DNA from: Desulfosoma sp.
GTDB taxonomy: Bacteria > Desulfobacterota > Syntrophobacteria > Syntrophobacterales > DSM-9756
DNA: 13,393 nt
NCBI GenBank assembly: GCA_037481875.1
Contig: JBBFKY010000017.1
Span: 1-13,393 of the forward strand
Direction: 5' to 3'
Below, piece by piece: positions 9,792 to 13,393 of the stretch. A model generated the notes under the pieces. The model was not told the origin of the DNA. It saw only the letters and a list, made by a program, of their open reading frames with translations, and searched no databases. How positions within the stretch are numbered: the stretch's first letter is position 1; each line of letters starts with the position of its first letter. A program made the translations under genes and the position numbers.

Positions 9792-10178
9792 TCACTTGAT
9801 TTCCACGGTCGCTCCGGCTTCCGTGAGTTTCTTGGCGATTTCTTCGGCTTCCGCCTTGGGAATCCCTTCCTTCACCACGCCGGGAAGGTTTTCCACCAGG
9901 TCTTTGGCCTCCTTGAGGCCGAGGTTGGTCACCGCACGCACTTCCTTGATGACATTGATCTTCTTGTCGCCGACGGCGGTAATGACCACGTCAAACTCCG
10001 TTTTTTCTTCCACCGGCGCGGCTTCGGCACCGGGAGCCGCCGCCACGGCGGCCACAGCCACCGGCGCCGCGGCGCTCACACCAAAACGGTCTTCCAGCTC
10101 TTTCACCAGCTGGCTGAGTTCCAACACGGTCATGTTTTCAATAAACTTGATGACATCTTCCTTGGTGATTTCCGACAT
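9792..10178 (-). CDS. rplL: Large ribosomal subunit protein L7/L12
   Basis: The 128-residue product is L7/L12, present in several copies as dimers on the 50S stalk, where it recruits and activates translational GTPases such as EF-Tu and EF-G. Three parts are visible. The N-terminal dimerization domain is about 1-34 (family-like [19 protein letters not shown]). An Ala- and Pro-rich flexible hinge runs about 35-58. The C-terminal factor-binding domain, about 60-128, contains [19 protein letters not shown]. Length is normal for the family. The ATG at 10178 has AGGAGG nine bases upstream. It follows rplJ by 21 bases, fitting co-expression of the L10-L12 stalk, and is followed by an attenuator-like hairpin. 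Confidence 0.97.
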   Translation of the reverse strand: MSEITKEDVIKFIENMTVLELSQLVKELEDRFGVSAAAPVAVAAVAAAPGAEAAPVEEKTEFDVVITAVGDKKINVIKEVRAVTNLGLKEAKDLVENLPGVVKEGIPKAEAEEIAKKLTEAGATVEIK

Positions 10179-10199
10179 GCGAATGATCCTCCTTGCGTC

Positions 10200-10721
10200 C
10201 TATGCGTTTTCTTTTTCCCTTTGAATAGCAGCCAGCACGCCCACAAAGGCCCGCGGAACTCCGCTGAGCACTCGCACAAGGGCCGTCGGCACGGCATGGA
10301 GCGTTCCCAGCAATTTGGCCAAGAGTTCTTCGCGGGACGGCAGTTCCGCCAGAGCGAGCACGTCATCCACGCTGAGCACTTGGGTGCCCAGGACACCACC
10401 CTTCACCTTGAACTTGTCGTTTTGCTTGCTAAAGGCTTTGAGAGCCTTGGCCGACACCGCAGGATCACCGTAGGCGATGGCCACGGCGTTGGTGCCCTTC
10501 AGCAAGGGTTCCACCGCTTCAGCCCCTGTGCCCTTGGCGGCGATGCGCATCAGCGTGTTCTTGACAACCTTGAACTCCACGCCCTGCTGTGCCAGATTGT
10601 CACGCAGCGTCGTGATCTCCGCGACACTCAAGCCTTTGAAATCGGTGAGAATGGCGGCGGTGGCTCGCTGCAGCTTTTCGTGCAGCTCGGCGACCAACTG
10701 TTCTTTCTTGACTCTCTCCAA
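10200..10721 (-). CDS. rplJ: Large ribosomal subunit protein L10, starting with TTG
   Basis: The 173-residue product is L10, the stalk base protein: its N-terminal domain binds 23S rRNA next to L11, and its C-terminal helix anchors L12 dimers. Recognisable segments are [19 protein letters not shown] near the N-terminus and [16 protein letters not shown] (about 50-65). The start codon is TTG at 10721. The reading frame has a TGA only 9 bases upstream, and no ATG or GTG occurs near the expected N-terminus, so TTG is essentially forced. GGAGGG lies ten bases upstream. An ATG at 10731 directly abuts that site, is out of frame and is too close to be used. The 211-base leader carries an L10-type autoregulatory structure. 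L10-L12 complexes repress this operon in E. coli. Confidence 0.95.
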   Translation of the reverse strand: MERVKKEQLVAELHEKLQRATAAILTDFKGLSVAEITTLRDNLAQQGVEFKVVKNTLMRIAAKGTGAEAVEPLLKGTNAVAIAYGDPAVSAKALKAFSKQNDKFKVKGGVLGTQVLSVDDVLALAELPSREELLAKLLGTLHAVPTALVRVLSGVPRAFVGVLAAIQREKENA

Positions 10722-10751
10722 GCTCTCTCATCCCTCCTTTCCTCTGCCGGC

Positions 10752-10896
10752 GTGCTTTCCTCAACGCATGGTCCGCATGGAACGATCCCGTTGGTCTTTT
10801 CACCACCTCGGTAGGTCCCGTTCGGCGGCGCCTTGTTTTCCGAACGGATTTAAACACCTTCCCGATGTACCTACGGTCTCAGATGCGTGAAAGCAC
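10752..10896 (-). promoter_or_regulatory. L10-type ribosomal protein leader RNA upstream of rplJ
   Basis: Three nested helices can be read in the rplA-rplJ spacer. The inner hairpin pairs 10840-10847 with 10818-10825 (8 bp, perfect). A second helix pairs 10869-10874 (acctac) with 10811-10816 (gtaggt), directly outside the inner hairpin on one side. An outer long-range helix pairs 10883-10896 with 10752-10769: 14 base pairs with a four-base bulge UGAG. The transcript also contains CCUACCGAGGUGG, which resembles the conserved core I recall from L10 leaders. Such leaders bind the L10-L12 complex and repress rplJ translation. The helices are seen in sequence; L10 binding is inferred from position and family. 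Confidence 0.75.
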
Positions 10897-10932
10897 CCAA
10901 CGGCAGTTTACGAGTGTCCGTTTTCCTGGACT

Positions 10933-11637
10933 TTAGCCCAGGATGCTTTTCACGGCCAGAGGGTCGATGCGAATGCCGGGTCCCATGGTGGTGGAAATGG
11001 CGATTCCTCGCAGATACGTGCCCTTGGCGGCCGTGGGTTTCAGCCGAATCAACGTGTCGATAAAGGTGGAAATGTTTTGCAAAAGTTTTTCCGGGCCGAA
11101 AGAGACTTTTCCCATGGGAGCGTGGACGATGCCGGTCTTTTCCACGCGAAAGTCCACCTTGCCCGCTTTGATTTCTTGAACCACCTTGGCCACATCGAAG
11201 GTCACGGTGCCCAGTTTGGCGTTGGGCATCAGGCCTCGAGGTCCGAGAATCTTTCCGATCTTGCCCACCTGGCCCATCATGTCCGGTGTGGCCACAGCCT
11301 TGTCGAACTCCATCCAGCCATCCTTGATTCTTTCGATGAGTTCTTCGCCGCCGGCCACGTCGGCTCCGGCGTCCAAGGCTTCCTTAACCTTTTCACCCTT
11401 GGCGAAAACGGCCACGCGCACCACCTTTCCCAAACCGTTGGGCAGCACCACCGTGCCACGGACCATCTGGTCCGCATGGCGAGGATCCACTCCCAGCTTC
11501 ACGGCGATGTCCAAGGTCTCGTCAAAGGACGCGTACGCGCACTGGAGCGCCAGATTGAGGCCTTCTTCAAAGGTATAGCGCTTGGTTCGATCCACCTTTT
11601 CAAGCGCAGCGCGATATTTTTTCCCTCGCTTCGGCAT
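10933..11637 (-). CDS. rplA: Large ribosomal subunit protein L1
   Basis: The 234-residue product is L1, which binds helices of 23S rRNA to form the mobile L1 stalk that helps release deacylated tRNA from the E site. It begins [17 protein letters not shown] and contains [28 protein letters not shown] and [14 protein letters not shown], all typical of bacterial L1, with normal length. The ATG at 11637 is preceded by GGAGAG and AAGG. It lies 55 bases after rplK, and that gap holds a hairpin. In E. coli L1 is also the repressor of the L11-L1 unit, acting on the rplK leader. A 211-base gap separates it from rplJ. Confidence 0.97.
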   Translation of the reverse strand: MPKRGKKYRAALEKVDRTKRYTFEEGLNLALQCAYASFDETLDIAVKLGVDPRHADQMVRGTVVLPNGLGKVVRVAVFAKGEKVKEALDAGADVAGGEELIERIKDGWMEFDKAVATPDMMGQVGKIGKILGPRGLMPNAKLGTVTFDVAKVVQEIKAGKVDFRVEKTGIVHAPMGKVSFGPEKLLQNISTFIDTLIRLKPTAAKGTYLRGIAISTTMGPGIRIDPLAVKSILG

Positions 11638-11661
11638 TTCCTTCTCTCCAACCGACCCACT

Positions 11662-11684
11662 CTGTCACCAGACCGCGGCGACAG
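11662..11684 (-). promoter_or_regulatory. Hairpin in the rplK-rplA spacer
   Basis: The transcript pairs 11677-11684 with 11662-11669: eight consecutive pairs including one G-U, with a 7-base loop. No U-rich tract follows, so it does not look like a terminator. It lies between the rplK stop and the rplA ribosome binding site and might affect coupling of L1 translation to L11. Confidence 0.35.
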
Positions 11685-11692
11685 CCCACGGA

Positions 11693-12115
11693 TTATTCGA
11701 TAACGATTCCCATGCTGCGAGCCGTTCCTTCGATGGTGCGGATGGCCGCTGCCAGGTCTCGAGCGTTGAGATCGGGCATCTTGAGTTTGGCGATTTCTTC
11801 CACCTGAGCCCTGGTCACTTTGCCCACCTTGTCTCGGTTGGGTTCACTGGACCCTTTGGCGATCTTGGCCGCCTTTTTCAAAAGCACCGAGGCAGGCGGG
11901 GTCTTGGTGATGAAAGTAAAGGAACGATCCCCGTAGACGGTGATGATCACAGGAATGATCATCCCTTCTTGACCCTGAGTTCTGGCATTGAATGCCTTGC
12001 AGAATTCCATGATGTTGACACCGTGCTGACCCAGAGCCGGCCCCACGGGTGGGGACGGATTGGCCTGGCCGGCCGGAATCTGCAATTTAACGTTTGCTAT
12101 CACCTTTTTTGCCAT
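11693..12115 (-). CDS. rplK: Large ribosomal subunit protein L11
   Basis: The 140-residue product is L11, which binds the GTPase-associated region of 23S rRNA together with L10 and participates in factor binding and the stringent response. The N-terminal domain shows [19 protein letters not shown], including prolines 22 and 23 where thiopeptide antibiotics act in other bacteria. The C-terminal RNA-binding domain, from about residue 75, ends in [15 protein letters not shown], a family-typical tail. The start at 12115 is firm: an in-frame TGA lies only a few bases upstream, and GGGGAG is ten bases before the ATG. The gene follows nusG after 85 bases and begins the stalk protein cluster. Confidence 0.97.
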   Translation of the reverse strand: MAKKVIANVKLQIPAGQANPSPPVGPALGQHGVNIMEFCKAFNARTQGQEGMIIPVIITVYGDRSFTFITKTPPASVLLKKAAKIAKGSSEPNRDKVGKVTRAQVEEIAKLKMPDLNARDLAAAIRTIEGTARSMGIVIE

Positions 12116-12200
12116 GTGACATCAACTCCCCTATGGTCTCATGCCCTGGAGCCGTCACCTCATGCCAAAGGGCAGGAAAAAAAAGGCGACGGTCAAAGGC
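12116..12200 (-). promoter_or_regulatory. rplK leader, possible L1 control region
   Basis: This 85-base spacer between nusG and rplK contains two direct copies of GGCATGAG in the transcript (12166-12159 and 12145-12138), 21 bases apart start to start, plus the ribosome binding site GGGGAG. In E. coli the L11 leader binds L1 for feedback control, so an L1 target is expected here. I could not assign a confident L1-site fold, and the repeats may be coincidental. A run of eight T residues (minus strand, 12184-12177) lacks a preceding stem and is not a terminator. Confidence 0.3.
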
Positions 12201-12731
12201 CTACAGGCGTTGGACCTGCACAAAATCCAGCTCCACCGGAGTGGAACGACCGAAAATGGATACCAGCACGCGAACCTTTCCCTTTTCCGGAATCACCTGG
12301 TCCACGACACCATGAAAACTGGTGAAGGGTCCGTCCACCACACGCACTTCGTCGCCTTTTTCAAATTGATACTTGGGTCGAGGCTTCTGGACTCCTTCTT
12401 GCATCTGCTGCAGGATGGCCTGAGCTTCCTCATCGGTAAGCGGAATGGGCTTTTCCTGACTGCCGATAAACCCGGTCACTTTCGGAGTGTGGCGCACCAG
12501 GTGCCAGGTCTCATCGTTGAGTTCCATCTGAACCAGAATGTAGCCGGGATAGAACTTTCGCGAAGAAGCGCGGCGTTCTCCCTTGACAAGTTCCACCACC
12601 TTTTCGGTGGGTACCAGAATCTGACCGAAGTATTCGGACTTTCCCGCCGCCTTGATGCGCTCTTCCAAACTCGCTTTGACCTTGTGCTCAAACCCCGAAT
12701 AGGTATGGACAATATACCACTGCTTTGCCAC
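12201..12731 (-). CDS. nusG: Transcription termination/antitermination factor NusG
   Basis: The 176-residue product is NusG, which binds RNA polymerase beside the cleft, supports processive elongation, and links polymerase to Rho or ribosomes. The NGN domain (about 1-115) starts with the family pattern AKQWYIVHTYSGFEHKV and includes KFYPGYILVQM. The KOW domain (about 124-176) reads EKGDEVRVVDGPF to VELDFVQVQRL. I place the start at GTG 12731: it gives the standard NusG N-terminus and has GGGAG seven bases upstream. A longer version would need TTG at 12761, adding ten atypical residues. The gene follows secE by 51 bases. Its target subunits RpoB and RpoC are encoded downstream in the same block. 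Confidence 0.97.
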   Translation of the reverse strand: MAKQWYIVHTYSGFEHKVKASLEERIKAAGKSEYFGQILVPTEKVVELVKGERRASSRKFYPGYILVQMELNDETWHLVRHTPKVTGFIGSQEKPIPLTDEEAQAILQQMQEGVQKPRPKYQFEKGDEVRVVDGPFTSFHGVVDQVIPEKGKVRVLVSIFGRSTPVELDFVQVQRL

Positions 12732-12752
12732 GCCTTTTCTCCCGCTCCCCTT

Positions 12753-12775
12753 AAGCCCCAACCCTGCTTGGGCTT
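12753..12775 (-). promoter_or_regulatory. Hairpin between secE and nusG
   Basis: Positions 12753-12761 (aagccccaa) and 12768-12775 (ttgggctt) pair over eight bases with one bulged base and a 6-base loop. It begins shortly after the secE stop and ends just before the nusG ribosome binding site. The stem is not followed by U residues, so it is more likely a translational or stability element than a terminator. Confidence 0.35.
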
Positions 12776-12782
12776 TGGCGAC

Positions 12783-13151
12783 TCAGCCGATGAGAAACCT
12801 CACAAAACGGGCTAAGATGAAATCCACGATACCCAAATAGATCCCGCAAAGGATCACGAGGATCACCACCACGGACGTGGAGCCGATGGTTTCCTTGCGG
12901 GAAGGCCACACCACCTTGCGCAGCTCATAGACCACTTCACGCAGGTATGTCTGAAAACGTGTCCAGAGGCTCGGCTCAGCGGGCCCGGCCTTGCGCGGTG
13001 CCTTCTTTTTCAAGGCCGCCGCTTCCTTGGCTTCCCCGGAACCGTCCTTTGATTTTTTGACCGGGACTTTCTTGTTCGTCTCCAAGTTTCGTCCACCTTC
13101 GTCCACGCCGCCATGCAGCCTGTGCGCTTTCATTGTCTTGGCTACGTTCAC
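12783..13151 (-). CDS. secE: Preprotein translocase subunit SecE, with an extended charged N-terminus
   Basis: The 122-residue product is SecE, the clamp subunit of the SecYEG protein-export channel in the inner membrane. The conserved amphipathic helix [19 protein letters not shown] (70-88) is followed by one membrane segment at about 92-114. This is the single-span form, unlike E. coli SecE with three spans. Residues 1-60 are Lys-, Ala- and Pro-rich and look disordered. The start is GTG at 13151, supported by AAGGA six bases upstream and by a four-base GTGA overlap with the rpmG stop, which suggests translational coupling. The in-frame ATG at 13133 has no ribosome binding site, though a shorter protein cannot be excluded. 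Confidence 0.92.
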   Translation of the reverse strand: MNVAKTMKAHRLHGGVDEGGRNLETNKKVPVKKSKDGSGEAKEAAALKKKAPRKAGPAEPSLWTRFQTYLREVVYELRKVVWPSRKETIGSTSVVVILVILCGIYLGIVDFILARFVRFLIG

Positions 13152-13297
13152 TTGGTTTCCTTATGAACCGTATGAGCGTTGCAGAACTTGCAATACTTGC
13201 GAAAGCTCAGACGATCCGGGGTCGTCTTTTTGTTTTTTGTGGTCGTGTAGTTGCGCCGTTTACACTCCTGGCACGCTAAAGTGACCAATACTCGCAT
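13148..13297 (-). CDS. rpmG: Large ribosomal subunit protein L33, zinc-binding form
   Basis: This 49-codon gene encodes L33, a small 50S protein near the E site. Translation from the ATG at 13297 begins [20 protein letters not shown] and ends [11 protein letters not shown]. Four cysteines form two CxxC pairs (Cys9, Cys12, Cys36, Cys39), the zinc-ribbon form; some bacteria also keep a cysteine-free paralogue. AGGTG lies seven bases before the start. It follows tuf by 45 bases, and its TGA stop overlaps the GTG start of secE. The tuf-rpmG-secE-nusG order is common in bacteria. Many delta-type genomes also carry a tRNA-Trp next to rpmG; here there is no room for one between rpmG and secE. Confidence 0.95.
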   Translation of the reverse strand: MRVLVTLACQECKRRNYTTTKNKKTTPDRLSFRKYCKFCNAHTVHKETK

Positions 13298-13319
13298 CGT
13301 CTTTCACCTTTTCCGTCTC

Positions 13320-13344
13320 AAAGCCCAGCCGGGCTCAAGGCTTT
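13320..13344 (-). repeat. Two alternative small hairpins at the end of the upstream tuf gene
   Basis: Positions 13320-13325 (aaagcc) and 13339-13344 (ggcttt) can pair over 6 bp, overlapping the tuf stop codon; alternatively 13322-13326 (agccc) pairs with 13331-13335 (gggct). The two share bases, so only one forms at a time. Only three U residues follow, so efficient termination between tuf and rpmG is unlikely. Confidence 0.3.
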
Positions 13345-13393
13345 ACTCGATGATGTCGGTGACCACGCCGGCTCCGACGGTGCGCCCACCTTC
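13343..13393 (-). CDS. tuf: Elongation factor Tu, C-terminal 16 codons only (gene begins beyond the window)
   Basis: Reading inward from the edge gives EGGRTVGAGVVTDIIE followed by TAA at 13345-13343, the conserved C-terminus of EF-Tu domain III. The frame is open from the edge to the stop. Another tuf gene starts at the opposite end of the window, so this is the upstream member of a same-strand pair, equivalent in position to the tuf copy before secE-nusG in many bacteria. It lies 45 bases before rpmG, with no clear terminator between, so readthrough into rpmG-secE-nusG is likely. Confidence 0.93.
   Translation of the reverse strand, partial: EGGRTVGAGVVTDIIE

Noticed and set aside
10600-10857. 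Minus-strand ORF starting upstream of rplJ and using the ATG-phase frame
   Set aside because: It is out of frame with L10, overlaps the structured leader and the L10 gene, and has no recognisable features.
12177-12184. Run of eight T residues on the minus strand after nusG, as a possible terminator
   Set aside because: No GC-rich stem directly precedes it; only three-base pairings are available. A TTGACC nearby has no matching -10 element either.
12732-12761. Longer NusG starting at TTG 12761
   Set aside because: The added residues do not match NusG, while GTG 12731 gives the standard AKQWYIVHTYSG start with a good ribosome binding site.
1-13393. A novel accessory system, mobile element, CRISPR array or tRNA
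   Set aside because: Every gene is a core translation, transcription or secretion gene, spacers are 215 bases or less, and no array, transposase or tRNA-like fold was seen.

Overview
The window is a single, uninterrupted block of translation and transcription genes, all on the minus strand, so transcription runs from high to low coordinates. In transcription order it holds: the last 16 codons of a tuf gene (EF-Tu), rpmG (L33), secE, nusG, rplK (L11), rplA (L1), rplJ (L10), rplL (L7/L12), rpoB, rpoC, rpsL (S12), rpsG (S7), and the first 12 codons of a second tuf gene. No mobile element, CRISPR array, tRNA or rRNA is visible. No stretch longer than about 215 bases lacks a gene. This is conserved core-genome sequence; there is no sign of a new accessory system. 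What is interesting lies in gene order, start sites and RNA structures between genes.

The organism looks like a proteobacterium in the broad sense, most plausibly a delta-type lineage (Desulfobacterota or Syntrophobacteria-like). The reasons are the fused secE-nusG-rplKAJL-rpoBC-rpsLG order, a proteobacterial-type RpoC with the large insertion in the trigger loop (SI3), RpoB with an insertion between the lobes, moderately GC-rich coding sequence, and strong GGAGG-type ribosome binding sites. The lineage call is inference; a tree of RpoB or RpoC would settle it.

Region 13393-12201 (tuf, rpmG, secE, nusG) joins elongation, protein export and transcription elongation. rpmG and secE overlap by four bases (GTGA). 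Region 12200-9792 is the L11-L1-L10-L12 ribosomal stalk cluster. Its 211-base rplA-rplJ spacer folds as an L10-type autoregulatory leader, closed here by a long-range helix reaching almost to the rplJ ribosome binding site. rplJ itself starts with TTG. Region 9791-1274 encodes the two large RNA polymerase subunits. A hairpin followed by five U residues, just after rplL, looks like an attenuator that lowers polymerase synthesis relative to ribosomal proteins. Region 1273-1 is a shortened str operon: a candidate promoter lies after rpoC, a strong hairpin lies between rpsL and rpsG, and tuf follows rpsG directly, with no fusA where EF-G is normally encoded.

The two tuf genes are direct repeats bracketing the block, so both window ends lie inside the likely repeat. 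This has consequences for genome stability, gene conversion and assembly.
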